Shown piece by piece: positions 36,801 through 50,465 of a stretch of DNA of 64,000 nt. The notes beneath the pieces were generated by a model, which was not told the DNA's origin, searched no databases, and was given only the letters and a program-made list of their open reading frames with translations. How positions within the stretch are numbered: position 1 is the stretch's first letter; every line of letters starts with the position of its first letter. Origin of the DNA: Rhabditoides inermis (taxonomy: Eukaryota > Nematoda > Chromadorea > Rhabditida > Rhabditidae); the NCBI GenBank assembly GCA_963966185.1, contig CAWZYM010000010.1, positions 149,501 through 213,500 of the forward strand, in the 5' to 3' direction. A program made the position numbers and the translations under genes.

Positions 36801-39800
36801 TTTTTTTATTCATGTACCTGCTATTTTTATTTGGGTACTTGCTATTTTTATTCGGGTACCTGCTATTTTTATTCGGGTACCTGCTATTTTTATTCGGGTA
36901 CCTGCTATTTTTATTCATGTACCTGCTATTTTCATTCATGTACCTGATATTTTTATTCGGGTACCTGCTATTTTTATTCGGGTACCTGCTATTTTTATTC
37001 ATGTACCTGCTATTTTTATTTGGGTACCTGCTATTTTTATTCATGTACCTGCTATTTTTATTCGGGTACCTGCTATTTTTATTCGGGTACCTGCTATTTT
37101 TATTCGGGTACCTGCTATTTTTATTCATGTACCTGCTTTTTTATTTGGGTACCTGCTATTTTTATTTGGGTACCTGCTATTTTTATTCATGTACCTGCTA
37201 TTTTTATTCGGGTACCTGCTATTTTTATTCGGGTACCTGCTATTTTTATTCGGGTACCTGCTATTTTTATTCGGGTACCTGCTATTTTTATTCGGGTACT
37301 TGCTATTTTTATTCATGTACTTGCTATTTTTATTCAAGTACCTGCTCATTTTATTCGTGTACCTGCTATTTTTATTCGGGCACCTGCTATTTTTATTCGG
37401 GTACCTGCCATTTTTATTCAAGTACCTGCTTTTTTCTTCATGTACCTGCTATTTTTATTTGGGTACCTGCTATTTTTATTCATGTACCTGCTATTTTTAT
37501 TCGGGTTCCTGCTATGTATTTTTATTCGGGTACCTGCTATTTTTATTCGGGTACCTGCCATTTTATTCATGTACCTGTTTTTTTATTCGGGTACCTGCTT
37601 TTTTTATTCATGTACCTGCTATTTTTATTTGGGTACTTGCTATTTTTATTCGGGTACCTGCTATTTTTATTCGGGTACCTGCTATTTTTATTCGGGTACC
37701 TGCTATTTTTATTCATGTACCTGCTATTTTCATTCATGTACCTGCTATTTTTATTCGGGTACCTGCTATTTTTATTCGGGTACCTGCTATTTTTATTCAT
37801 GTACCTGCTATTTTTATTTGGGTACCTGCTATTTTTATTCATGTACCTGCTATTTTTATTTGGGTACCTGCTATTTTTATTTGGGTACCTGCTATTTTTA
37901 TTCATGTACCTGCTATTTTTATTCGGGTACCTGCTATTTTTATTCGGGTACCTGCTATTTATATTCGGTAACCTGCTATTTTTATTCATGTACCTGCTAT
38001 TTTTATTCGGGTACCTGCTATTTTTATTCGGGTACCTGCTATTTTTATTCATGTACCTGCTATTTTTATTTGGGTACCTGCTATTTTTATTCATGTACCT
38101 GCTATTTTTATTTGGGTACCTGCTATTTTTATTTGGGTACCTGCTATTTTTATTCATGTACCTGCTATTTTTATTCGGGTACCTGCTATTTTTATTCGGG
38201 TACCTGTTATTTTTATTCGGGTACCTGCTATTTTTATTCGGGTACCTGCTATTTTTATTCGGGTACTTGCTATTTTTATTCATGTACCTGCTATTTTTAT
38301 TTGGGTACCTGCTATTTTTATTCATGTACCTGCTATTTTTATTTGGGTACCTGCTTTTTTATTTGGGTACCTGCTATTTTTATTCAAGTACCTGCTTTTT
38401 TTATTCATGTACCTGCTATTTTTATTTGGGTACCTGCTATTTTTATTCATGTACCTGCTATTTTTGTTCGGGTACCTGCTTTTTTTATTCATGTACCTGC
38501 TATTTTTATTCGGGTACCTGCTATTTTTATTCGGGTACCTGCTATTTTTATTCATGTACCTGCTATTTTTATTTGGGTACCTGCTATTTTTATTCATGTA
38601 CCTGCTATTTTTATTTGGGTACCTGCTATTTTTATTCGGGTACCTGCTTTTTTTATTCATGTACCTGCTATTTTTATTCGGGTACCTGCTATTTTTATTC
38701 GGGTACCTGCTATTTTTATTCATGTACCTGCTATTTTTATTTGGGTACCTGCTATTTTTATTCATGTACCTGCTATTTTTATTTGGGTACCTGCTATTTT
38801 TATTTGGGTACCTGCTATTTTTATTCGGGTACCTGCTATTTTTATTCATGTACCTGCTATTTTTATTTGGGTACCTGCTATTTTTATTCATGTACCTGCT
38901 ATTTTTATTTGGGTACCTGCTATTTTTATTTGGGTACCTGCTATTTTTATTCATGTACCTGCTATTTTTATTCGGGTACCTGCTATTTTTTTTCATGTAC
39001 CTGCTATTTTTATTTGGGTACCTGCTATTTTTATTCATGTACCTGCTATTTTTATTTGGGTACCTGCTATTTTTATTTGGGTACCTGCTATTTTTATTCA
39101 AGTACCTGTTTTTTTATTCATGTACCTGCTATTTTTATTTGGGTACCTGCTATTTTTATTCATGTACCTGCTATTTTTATTCGGGTACCTGCTTTTTTTA
39201 TTCATGTACCTGCTATTTTTATTTGGGTACTTGCTATTTTTATTCGGGTACCTGCTATTTTTATTCGGGTACCTGCTATTTTTATTCGGGTACCTGCTAT
39301 TTTTATTCATGTACCTGCTATTTTTATTTGGGTACCTGCTATTTTTATTTGGGTACCTGCTATTTTTATTCATGTACCTGCTATTTTTATTCGGGTACCT
39401 GCTATTTTTATTCGGGTACCTGCTATTTTTATTCGGGTACCTGCTATTTTTATTCGGGTACCTGCTATTTTTATTCGGGTACTTGCTATTTTTATTCATG
39501 TACTTGCTATTTTTATTCAAGTACCTGCTCATTTTATTCGTGTACCTGCTATTTTTATTCGGGCACCTGCTATTTTTATTCGGGTACCTGCCATTTTTAT
39601 TCAAGTACCTGCTTTTTTATTCATGTACCTGCTATTTTTATTTGGGTACCTGCTATTTTTATTCATGTACCTGCTATTTTTATTCGGGTTCCTGCTATGT
39701 ATTTTTATTCGGGTACCTGCTATTTTTATTCGGGTACCTGCCATTTTATTCATGTACCTGTTTTTTTATTCGGGTACCTGCTTTTTTTATTCATGTACCT

Positions 39801-42800
39801 GCTATTTTTATTTGGGTACTTGCTATTTTTATTCGGGTACCTGCTATTTTTATTCGGGTACCTGCTATTTTTATTCGGGTACCTGCTATTTTTATTCATG
39901 TACCTGCTATTTTCATTCATGTACCTGCTATTTTTATTTGGGTACCTGCTATTTTTATTTGGGTACCTGCTATTTTTATTCATGTACCTGCTATTTTTAT
40001 TCGGGTACCTGCTATTTTTATTCGGGTACCTGCTATTTTTATTCGGGTACCTGCTATTTTTATTCGGGTACCTGCTATTTTTATTCTGGTACTTGCTATT
40101 TTTATTCATGTTTTTGCTATTTTTATTCAAGTACCTGCTCATTTTATTCGTGTACCTGCTATTTTTATTCGGGCACCTGCTATTTTTATTCGGGTACCTG
40201 CCATTTTTATTCAAGTACCTGCTTTTTTATTCATGTACCTGCTATTTTTATTTGGGTACCTGCTATTTTTATTCATGTTCCTGCTATTTTTATTCGGGTT
40301 CCTGCTATGTATTTTTATTCGGGTACCTGCTATTTTTATTCGGGTACCTGCCATTTTATTCATGTACCTGTTTTTTTATTCGGGTACCTGCTTTTTTTAT
40401 TCATGTACCTGCTATTTTTATTTGGGTACTTGCTATTTTTATTCGGGTACCTGCTATTTTTATTCGGGTACCTGCTATTTTTATTCGGGTACCTGCTATT
40501 TTTATTCATGTACCTGCTATTTTCATTCATGTACCTGCTATTTTTATTCGGGTACCTGCTATTTTTATTCGGGTACCTGCTATTTTTATTCATGTACCTG
40601 CTATTTTTATTTGGGTACCTGCTATTTTTATTCATGTACCTGCTATTTTTATTTGGGTACCTGCTATTTTTATTTGGGTACCTGCTATTTTTATTCATGT
40701 ACCTGCTATTTTTATTCGGGTACCTACTATTTTTATTCGGGTACCTGCTATTTTTATTCGGGTACCTGCTATTTTTATTCGGGTACCTGCTATTTTTATT
40801 CGGGTACTTGCTATTTTTATTCATGTACCTGCTATTTTTATTTGGGTACCTGCTATTTTTATTCATGTACCTGCTATTTTTATTTGGGTACCTGCTTTTT
40901 TATTTGGGTACCTGCTATTTTTATTCAAGTACCTGCTTTTTTTATTCATGTACCTGCTATTTTTATTTGGGTACCTGCTATTTTTATTCATGTACCTGCT
41001 ATTTTTATTCGGGTACCTGCTTTTTTTATTCATGTACCTGCTATTTTTATTTGGGTACTTGCTATTTTTATTCGGGTACCTGCTATTTTTATTCATGTAC
41101 CTGCTATTTTTATTCGGGTACCTGCTATTTTTATTCGGGTACCTGCTATTTTTATTCATGTACCTGCTATTTTTAATTGGGTACCTGCTATTTTTATTCA
41201 TGTACCTGCTATTTTTATTTGGGTACCTGCTATTTTTATTCGGGTACCTGCTATTTTTATTCATGTACCTGCTATTTTTATTTGGGTACCTGCTATTTTT
41301 ATTCATGTACCTGCTATTTTTATTTGGGTACCTGCTATTTTTATTTGGGTACCTGCTATTTTTATTCATGTACCTGCTATTTTTATTCGGGTACCTGCTA
41401 TTTTTTTTCATGTACCTGCTATTTTTATTTGGGTACCTGCTATTTTTATTCATGTACCTGCTATTTTTATTTGGGTACCTGCTATTTTTATTTGGGTACC
41501 TGCTATTTTTATTCAAGTACCTGTTTTTTTATTCATGTACCTGCTATTTTTATTTGGGTACCTGCTATTTTTATTCATGTACCTGCTATTTTTATTCGGG
41601 TACCTGCTTTTTTTATTCATGTACCTGCTATTTTTATTTGGGTACTTGCTATTTTTATTCGGGAACCTGCTATTTTTATTCGGGTACCTGCTATTTTTAT
41701 TCGGGTACCTGCTATTTTTATTCATGTACCTGCTATTTTTATTTGGGTACCTGCTATTTTTATTTGGGTACCTGCTATTTTTATTCATGTACCTGCTATT
41801 TTTATTCGGGTACCTGCTATTTTTATTCGGGTACCTGCTATTTTTATTCGGGTACCTGCTATTTTTATTCGGGTACCTGCTATTTTTATTCGGGTACTTG
41901 CTATTTTTATTCATGTACTTGCTATTTTTATTCAAGTACCTGCTCATTTTATTCGTGTACCTGCTATTTTTATTCGGGCACCTGCTATTTTTATTCGGGT
42001 ACCTGCCATTTTTATTCAAGTACCTGCTTTTTTATTCATGTACCTGCTATTTTTATTCGGGTACCTGCTATTTTTATTCGGGTACCTGCTATTTTTATTC
42101 GGGTACCTGCTATTTTTATTCATGTACCTGCTATTTTTATTTGGATACCTGCTATTTTTATTCATGTACCTGCTATTTTTATTTGGGTACCTGCTATTTT
42201 TATTCGGGTACCTGCTATTTTTATTCGGGTACCTGCTATTTTTATTCGGGTACCTGCTATTTTTATTCATGTACTTGCTATTTTTATTTGGGCACCTGCT
42301 ATGTATTTTTATTCGGGTACCTGCTATTTTTATTCGGGTACCTGCCATTTTATTCATGTACCTGTTTTTTTATTCGGGTACCTGCTTTTTTTATTCATGT
42401 ACCTGCTATTTTTATTTGGGTACTTGCTATTTTTATTCGGGTACCTGCTATTTTTATTCGGGTACCTGCTATTTTTATTCGGGTACCTGCTATTTTTATT
42501 CATGTACCTGCTATTTTCATTCATGTACCTGCTAGTTTTATTCGGGTACCTGCTATTTTTATTCGGGTACCTGCTATTTTTATTCATGTACCTGCTATTT
42601 TTATTTGGGTACCTGCTATTTTTATTCATGTACCTGCTATTTTTATTAGGGTACCTGCTATTTTTATTTGGGTACCTGCTATTTTTATTCATGTACCTGC
42701 TATTTTTATTCGGGTACCTGCTATTTTTATTCATGTACCTGCTATTTTTATTCGGGTACCTGCTATTTTTATTCGGGTACCTGCTATTTTTATTCATGTA

Positions 42801-43921
42801 CCTGCTATTTTTATTTGGGTACCTGCTATTTTTATTCATGTACCTGCTATTTTTATTTGGGTACCTGCTATTTTTATTCGGGTACCTGCTATTTTTATTC
42901 ATGTACCTGCTATTTTTATTTGGGTACCTGCTATTTTTATTCATGTACCTGCTATTTTTATTTGGGTACCTGCTATTTTTATTTGGGTACCTGCTATTTT
43001 TATTCATGTACCTGCTATTTTTATTCGGGTACCTGCTATTTTTTTTCATGTACCTGCTATTTTTATTTGGGTACCTGCTATTTTTATTCATGTACCTGCT
43101 ATTTTTATTTGGGTACCTGCTATTTTTATTTGGGTACCTGCTATTTTTATTCAAGTACCTGTTTTTTTATTCATGTACCTGCTATTTTTATTTGGGTACC
43201 TGCTATTTTTATTCATGTACCTGCTATTTTTATTCGGGTACCTGCTTTTTTTATTCATGTACCTGCTATTTTTATTTGGGTACTTGCTATTTTTATTCGG
43301 GTACCTGCTATTTTTATTCGGGTACCTGCTATTTTTATTCGGGTACCTGCTATTTTTATTCATGTACCTGCTATTTTTATTTGGGTACCTGCTATTGATT
43401 CATGTACCTGCTATTTTTATTCGGGTACCTGCTATTTTTATTCGGGTACCTGCTATTTTTATTCGGGTACCTGCTATTTTTATTCGGGTACCTGCTATTT
43501 TTATTCGGGTACTTGCTATTTTTATTCATGTACTTGCTATTTTTATTCAAGTACCTGCTAATTTTATTCGTGTACCTGCTATTTTTATTCGGGCACCTGC
43601 TATTTTTATTCGGGTACCTGCCATTTTTATTCAAGTACCTGCTTTTTTATTCATGTACCTGCTATTTTTATTTGGGTACCTGCTATTTTTATTCATGTAC
43701 CTGCTATTTTTATTCGGGTTCCTGCTATTTTTATTCATGTACCTGCTATTTTTATTTGGGTACCTGCTATTTTTATTTGGGTACCTGCTATTTTTATTCG
43801 GGTACCTGCTATTTTTATTCGGGTACCTGCTATTTTTATTCGGGTACCTGCTATTTTTATTCATGTACTTGCTATTTTTATTTGGGCACCTGCTATGTAT
43901 GTATTCGGGCACCTGCTATGT
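27813..43921 (+). repeat. 21-bp minisatellite block 4, 16.1 kb
   Basis: About 765 units in plus orientation, the largest block. Nested amplification is visible: 28047-28553 recurs at 29449-29955 (offset 1402); the CCTGCTATGTATTTTTATTC marker lies at 31674, 32472, 33711, 36710, 37508, 39691, 40301 and 42295 (spacings 798, 1239 and 798 among them); and about 33328-35304 recurs at 37125-39101 (offset 3797). Five of six frames of the unit lack stops, so frames of up to about 2,900 codons cross it. They encode only GYLLFLF, GTCYFYS and VPAIFIR type repeats and are not genes. Confidence 0.97.
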
Positions 43922-44788
43922 AACTCTTTCATACGTGCGCAGAACGTGTTAGGGCGCGACAGCCGGCTTCTTTTCTCGAAGTCATAGTAGACGTAATATA
44001 GAACTATGTTATGTACTGCTTCTTTTTTCAGTGGAAACTAAGTTTTGAGTTTATTACTTGTACTCTTGTACATATTCAGCCTGAAACTCCGCATTTCGAT
44101 GCAGTACAGTGTCGAGTGGAAGTGAGGTGAGGTGAGAATCGAGTTCACCTTATGTCATTTGGCAAGCACAGGCGGTCAAATTATATTTTTAGAACGTGAG
44201 AGAGTAGACAGTAGGGAGAGAAGATACATAGTAGAGAAGAGAGTATTACTTTCTGTTAAAAAAGTTTTTACATAACTGTCTCTCGAAAGTCGCATTGACT
44301 ACTGCAGATGTGAGAATAGAAGAGTATGCAGAAGGTACCATAGTACTGTCTCTAGAAAGTTGTTACCGCATCGAGGACGTGAAGGTATACAAGAGAGAGA
44401 GAATAGGAGAGAGAGAATAGGAGAGAGAAAAGAGGAGAGAGAAGGGAGAGTAGACATAACTGTCTCTCGAAAGTCGTAGTGATAGTGATTACTGCAGATG
44501 TGAGAGTGAGAGTGGAAGAGGTGAGGAGAGGTGAAAGTAGACAGAAGAAAACATAGTAATGTCTCTAGAATGTTGTTGTCACAGTAGAAGAAAAAGATGC
44601 AGTAGACAAACAAGAGCTTAGTATTAGAATTGTCTCTAGAAAGTTAGACAATATAAAATATAATACTGTTTCTAGAGAATATAATACTGAGAGAGAAAGA
44701 GAAAGAGAGAAAGAGATAGCGAGACAGTGGGAGAGAGAGAGAGATAAAGGAGAGTGGAACTGTGTCGAGGAAAGAGAGAGCGTGAGAG

Positions 44789-44819
<31 letters not shown>

Positions 44820-44878
44820 GAGAGAGGGAGAGAGCGAGAGAGAGGAGGAGGAGGGAGAGAGGAGGAGAGGGAGATAGG
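43922..44878 (+). other. non-coding stretch with TGTCTCTAGAAAGT motif, copy 2
   Basis: Same as 4242-5198: six dispersed motifs in purine-rich DNA grading into a GA microsatellite at about 44675-44880. No gene seen. Confidence 0.7.
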
Positions 44879-45131
44879 ATGGAAAGTAGACATAACAGTG
44901 TAAAGGAGAAAGATATGGGGCCGTGTACATCTGTGAAACATGAAATGAGTGAAAAAGTAGGAGAGATAGTTGGAAAAGACAAAAATCAAGCTACATATAC
45001 AAAATACATAGAACTTGAACACTTCAACTACAACCCTTGCGTGTATGTATCTTCGCAAGAGTCATCAGAGAGCAATCAACTATCAAACATGCAAGACGAA
45101 CTATTCTTCTATTTTTCTATTTTCGTATACT

Positions 45132-45167
45132 TAGCGCTCCGGCGCGCGATAGCGCGCCGGAGCGCTA
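45132..45167. other. perfect GC-rich hairpin, copy 2
   Basis: Identical to 5452-5487: 16-bp perfect arms with a GATA loop. Confidence 0.85.
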
Positions 45168-45391
45168 GTCATCGTGTCGGAAAATTCGTTCGATATAATC
45201 ACAATGTGTTTTTTTTAACACACCTATCAGATCCACCTGTTTCAAGACACAAAAACGAGCGGATTGAGCATGGGAGAGAACTCCCATCTCGGTACTACTG
45301 CCTCGCCTGTAAGTTTCATAGAAATGATATATCATGGATTCCTTTATTATTTCTTTTTGGTTTAGTATGGATGACTTTGGTTTAGTATGGA

Positions 45392-45464
45392 GCCGGGTTG
45401 GCCAAGTGGATAGCGTCACAGCTTGCTAAGTGAACGGTCGCTGGTTCGATTCCCCTCGCGGGCA
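45392..45464 (+). mobile_element. tRNA-like SINE head, copy 2
   Basis: Identical A box and B box to 5712-5784, with the same poorly paired acceptor stem. Confidence 0.55.
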
Positions 45465-46117
45465 ATTGTTCTACCGAATTCCACTACCTCCCGGTGGGGC
45501 GCGTGAACCCACTCTCCCCCTCTGAGAGCCCTACCATCGGCGGCGGCAGTCTTTCAAGATCTTCTACCACGCCTCGCATCCGGAACTGGTCACTTCGCGA
45601 TGTTCACGCCCATCTACCATGAACAGTCAGGACTCGCGCCGCACTGTTCCAGCAAAGGAGCCCCAATATCCCACTGTAGGATTGTGTGTGCTTCCAGATA
45701 ACCCATCATGCTACCATTGTATGTACATGTCGGAATCAGGCTGATAAACATGGATGACTGTTTCTGTTGCAGCACGTTATCGATAGTTATCGATCTCTGT
45801 GGTTGGTTGTTGCTTCGATGGTGTGCACCGCAAGACCTGCCCTTTATGAATACGAATAGACCGCGATTAGCGAACCCGGGACCTTCCAATCTGCGCAACT
45901 CATCTTAGGTTAATATGAGCGATTGTATAATTTTTGAATTGAATTATCCTCACATCCCAGCCTGGTCACGTGCATCGCAGAATCGTTCGTCAACAGCACT
46001 CGACTGTAGGCATCCGAGGGGTGAAGAGGCCTACAATGAAATGTTCCGTTCTTCGGAAAAGCATACTGATACGTTAAATATTTGTATAAAAAATATAAAG
46101 TGTATTGCATTCCAACC
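45465..46117. other. no gene seen
   Basis: Copy of 5785-6437, with the same partial minus-strand tRNA-like string near 45870. Confidence 0.4.
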
Positions 46118-46288
46118 TTACTCTTCATCGTTGTCATGAACCTCTCCGACGCCATCACCATCTCCCTGCTCCACACGTTCATTGTCGACCCAGTCTTCGT
46201 CTCCCAGACAAACATCTTCATTCTTCTTCTCCCCTCCTACCGAAAACTCGAGACCCAGCTTTGCAAAGCGCGTGGTTTTCGGAGGCAT
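46118..46288 (-). CDS. candidate small acidic protein or exon, copy 2
   Basis: Identical to 6438-6608, with the same TTTCTTCCAG upstream and GTAAGG at the stop. Identity between copies reflects recent duplication and is not evidence of coding. Confidence 0.3.
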   Translation of the reverse strand: MPPKTTRFAKLGLEFSVGGEKKNEDVCLGDEDWVDNERVEQGDGDGVGEVHDNDEE

Positions 46289-47481
46289 GTCCCTCCTGGA
46301 AGAAACTAATACATTCATTAGAATCTTCATTCCGTCTATTAGATGAATGTAATAATATAGGGCGCGATAGCGCTTGTTCGCGATAGCCCTCATCAGCCGA
46401 TCGCGATAGGAGGAAGGAAGTGCACATGGTAGAAGCTGCTCCGGAAGGAGCTACACTACTATGGGAAGAAGTTGCACTTGAACTATTTTAGTAGTGTCGA
46501 AACATAGCATACTTACGTACTTACGTATGCATATCTTATCTTTTTGATGTATTGTATGTTCACAATATCATATAGAAGGAAGTTTTAATACTACAGCCTT
46601 CTAGAAATGCATATTGAGATATAAATATTATGCCGGTAGACATAAAGGTTCAGGTGCGGAAACAGTGCATTGATCAGCCTACATGAGTAGTGCGATGTGT
46701 GTTTCGCATATATTACAGTATAATCAGGTGTATGATCTTTATTAGTACCATACGAGTGCATCAATCCTCGATAAGAGCTAAACATCAGATCACTAGTGAG
46801 TGCAGATTCCGGCTGGTACAGTTTCATGCTACTGCATTCGATCCAATACGGTCGAAAACACCCTTCTGTGTCAAACATTGTGCAAAAATGCTATTCTTTT
46901 GCTGAACTGATCAACGTGTAACTCCTTCCTCATGCGGTGCAACTTCGGCAAAAGCAGCTCCTTCCTAGCCCAGCAGCTTATACCATGTGCACTCCCTTCC
47001 TACTATCGCTGATCGCGTGACTGAGGGAAGGGGGCGGGGCTTACACGATCCCGAAGACTGACTGTCTGCGCTCTCTGCTCTCTCGCCATGATTTGTCAAC
47101 GCGCTCTCAGCGTTCCTGAGTTCATATTGGAGCCGGACTCTTGTATCCAAGTTATGTTATAAAGTAATTCAGATCATGCTAGTTATCTAAATTATGAGAT
47201 CCGAATTCGAAAAATTGCGATCATAGAGTTGTAGCTATGGTATCGATACACCTCACATGAAAATTTGGTATGATTTCATAAACTTTGAACGAAGTTATTT
47301 CCAAATGTAGTTCAGCGCAATTTGATATGAAATCCAGAAGACGGTAGATAAGGAGTAATTTTGCATTCCATTTCCATAATTTTTTCTCAAAAAAGACACC
47401 GGTCCATCGGTTCTGATAGCGCGCAATTAACTAGATAGCAATTTCGGAAGCATTTAGTATTCGCGTGTGCATAATAAAAGA
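46289..47481. other. no gene seen; putative upstream region of the 47482 gene
   Basis: Copy of 6609-7801 with isolated substitutions (near 46537 and 47388). Confidence 0.4.
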
Positions 47482-48406
47482 ATGACGATTCGCAACTTGC
47501 CTACCGCCAAAACGACCCACTATAGTGCAATGGAGGCGTTCGGCAAGGCGGCCGAATGGGCGCACCTCTCCGTCGACAGTCTTGTATTCATCCTGACCTC
47601 CATTCTTCTTGCTCCACTTGCAATATGTGGGAACAAGAAGGTAAGCGTGTTTGAGCGCCGAGTGTTTGATTGCTGCTTATTAGGCGAGGAGGGGAAGCGA
47701 CCCGAAGCCATCTCATCGCTTCCACGACGCGTCTCTACCGCCCCACCCAGCACGCTCGCCCGCTCCGTTCCGTCCGCTCCATCCCACTCCAATGCCCATC
47801 AGCCAGCGGGAAGAGCGCACCCGCCCTCATCAGTCCAGTGGAGTGGAAATCGACTCACACGACACTGACCCCGTGAGTAGTCATCACTTTACAAGCAAGT
47901 CGTTCATCTTCTACTCAGATAAGGCTGCATCACAAGTACATGTCGTCTCTTGCCACTGATGATGAGGTGCAGGCTATCCGCAACTCTCCGTGAGTATTTC
48001 TGTCATTTCGCTTTCCATCTATCTCGTCTTCATCCGTGTTTTACAGTGAAACTTTCCTGTCGCTGGAGGAGCCAACGCAGGTATTTGCATGCAAGTTATC
48101 GCTTTTTTGTCCGCGCTTGATTCCGATAGTTGTTGCATGGTCATTCTGCAGGAGGAGGCAGTGCAGTGCGGCGGCGCTACTCGCGCAGAGATCATGGCCG
48201 ATAAGGTTAGTCTTCTAGCGCAACCATTCTGTTTGTTTCAATCAACTCGTCAAACTTATTTGTTCTCAATCTTTCTTTTCAGCCACCGCCAACCACACCG
48301 AAGACTGCGAACACTGAAAGTCCGACATACACGGTAACCTCGTAGTCTCATCCGTCATTCTCTCTCTCTCTCGCTCTCTCCTCTTCTCTCTACATTCCCC
48401 TTTCTC

Positions 48407-48480
<74 letters not shown>

Positions 48481-48969
48481 ACTTCTCTTTCTTTTTGATG
48501 GAGAGTTGTTACAGGCAAGATGTGCTTCTCCATCGTGGCAGGCGCTTTTCAACGAGTCCACGGCTGACAAGACAGACACGAGGTACGGTAGATTACAGTA
48601 TACCTAACACACCCTCCTGCTCTTGCAGGGCTAAGCCAATGAAGAAGGACGAGGATGCGGTAAAAGAAAGGTACGATAGATTACAGTATACCTGAACGAA
48701 CACGTCCTCTAGGCCGGTGGAGAGTCAGCCGCGGAGGCACCTGACGAACTCCTCGCGGGAACTCTACGTGGAGCGGGCGGAGCAATCTGCGGACTATCGG
48801 GTCGCCATGGGTGTTCTTCAAGACAGACTGAAAGCGGCGGAAGAGAGGAAAGAGCAGAAGCGCCAGATCGAAGAGATGCGAAGTGAGATACATACCACCT
48901 ACTTCCTTTGACCTTTCCCTTTCAGGAAAAGTTCGAGAAGCCGAAGAAGGCGCGAACACCATCAACTAG
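47482..48969 (+). CDS. ten-exon single-pass membrane protein gene, copy 2
   Basis: Exons are 47482-47640, 47807-47872, 47919-47989, 48047-48080, 48152-48205, 48283-48333, 48515-48582, 48629-48670, 48713-48882 and 48926-48969. I saw no coding difference from the copy at 7802-9265, so it should encode the same 252-residue protein with one N-terminal hydrophobic segment and a charged C-terminal helix. Only intron 6 differs in length, through its CT microsatellite. AATAAA follows at 49114. With both copies intact, two identical proteins would be made if both are expressed; function unknown. Confidence 0.8.
48361..48478. repeat. CT microsatellite in intron 6, copy 2
   Basis: (CT)n with ATCTCT interruptions, 24 bp longer than in copy 1. 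Confidence 0.9.
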
Positions 48970-49113
48970 AAGATCTATCGAGATTTACCCTTAGCACTTA
49001 CCACTTAGACTTGCACCAAACCTATTTTAATAACAATACTAGATGTTACCTTGAAACAACACCTATCAGTTCACCCAACCATAGAATATCAATTGTGTTT
49101 ATTTTTGGTGAAG

Positions 49114-49119
49114 AATAAA
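49114..49119 (+). terminator. polyadenylation signal AATAAA, copy 2
   Basis: Equivalent of 9410-9415, about 145 bp after the stop at 48969. Confidence 0.6.
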
Positions 49120-49379
49120 CGATTAACCATCAATGCGTTTTTCACTCTTTCTATTACAAAACACTGCAAACGTGCATTTTTGGAAATTGTTTTTTTGGCG
49201 CATACAGAGCACTGATTTTTTGCTCTCTCCAGATTATTGAATTAGCGTAAACTAGCGTGTGGGAGGCAAGTGGGCGGGGCGAGAGGCGACGTGAGAAATG
49301 ACGGCGAGTGAGTGGTGAGTCGATGCTGTGGCGGCCGCGCCGAGAGGTCGTCTGCCAGGTACCGAGTGATCGTTCTTTC

Positions 49380-49595
49380 AGAAGGAGCTGCTGCTGCAGC
49401 TGCCGGGAGGCTGCTGCTGCCCCTGCTGCCGTCGTGGCTCGAGACGCTGTGCATTCCGAGATCGTGGTTGGACTCGCTGCGCCTGCCGCTGTCGTGCCGA
49501 GCCTGCTGTCCCTGCTGAGCCCGGTGCTGGACCCCTGCCGCTGTCGTCGATCGATCCGCCACCCGCTCTGGAGGAGCCGCAGTGCGGAGTAGCGA
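49380..49595 (+). CDS. possible exon upstream of the Argonaute-like exons, copy 2
   Basis: Copy of 9676-9891 with the same TTCTTTCAG acceptor and GTGGTG donor. Same doubts about coding. Confidence 0.3.
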
Positions 49596-49694
49596 GGTGG
49601 TGATGTCTACCCCTCCCTCTCTCTACATCTCTTGATTATCGATTGATAATCAACAGATTATCGGTTGATAAAGATAATAACGTCATTCTTCCAG

Positions 49695-50465
49695 GAAATC
49701 AGCTCAACCTCAGGAGGCGGCCGATGTTGCCTGCCTGTTCGGGGAGCAGCCGGGAGCAGATGTGGGTCCGGGTTACTGTAGATTACAGTAGTTTGGTATC
49801 GCTTGTGGATTTGAACGATGTCGGGGGTGGGAGAGATTGAGTGACGGCTTTTGTTTGGCGACGGTCGTCCTCTTTCTCTCTTCCCCCTGAATCGTTACAT
49901 ATTCGCTCACCTTTTCCCTTTTCTCTTTTCCAATGATCAATTATCGATTAGTACGTACCGAAATCCTAAATTCACTTCTATTCATTTCAGTCTATGACGC
50001 GTTCCTATGCTCGTTTTTAGTGCCCGGCTGTGTAATAGGCCGAAAATGTGATCACGACGTCAAATTTTTGGGTATCATGGAAAACGTGGGGCATTAGTGG
50101 TCGTTGCATCGATCAGAACTCATGTGAGAGGGACCTGCATCTCTCCCTCCTTCCTCCCCCTCCCTCCCTCTATCTCCCCCTCTCCCTCCCTCTCTCTCTC
50201 CCCTCCATCACCGTATCCTCATCATACAGCGCGCCGCCGCCTCTCTCCCCTGGGGCAATCCTGGCCCGCCTCGAAAACGAGTATGAATTGTCTCCCGCCC
50301 AGGCTCATTCACTCTGCACATTCGCTCAGCTGCTTCTTCCGCTGTCGCACCCTACCGTACTCCCCCCCCTACAATGTTCAGCTCCATCGACTCGCTACTG
50401 GGCAATACTGGGAAGGAGGCTACGGTGAGCACCTCAAGCCCGATGACTGTAATTCAATTTCGTAA
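49695..50465 (+). pseudogene. 3' exons with weak resemblance to the Argonaute PIWI-domain tail, copy 2
   Basis: Exons 49695-49771 and 49991-50096 join in phase through a canonical ATTTCAG acceptor, unlike copy 1. The last exon begins at 50230, but a poly-C tract near 50362 is two bases shorter than in copy 1, so the frame is lost before the PxPYNVQLHRLA segment. Copy 1 and copy 2 therefore carry different, complementary lesions if the model is right. A homopolymer sequencing error could account for the poly-C difference. Confidence 0.35.

Noticed and set aside
29137..37971. Frame of 2,944 codons and several others above 1,000 codons in the satellite
   Set aside because: The 21-bp unit is a multiple of 3 and lacks stops in five of six frames, so long frames arise automatically. 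They encode only seven-residue repeats and overlap on both strands.
27813..43921. CRISPR array
   Set aside because: There are no spacers: units are contiguous and the genome is eukaryotic.
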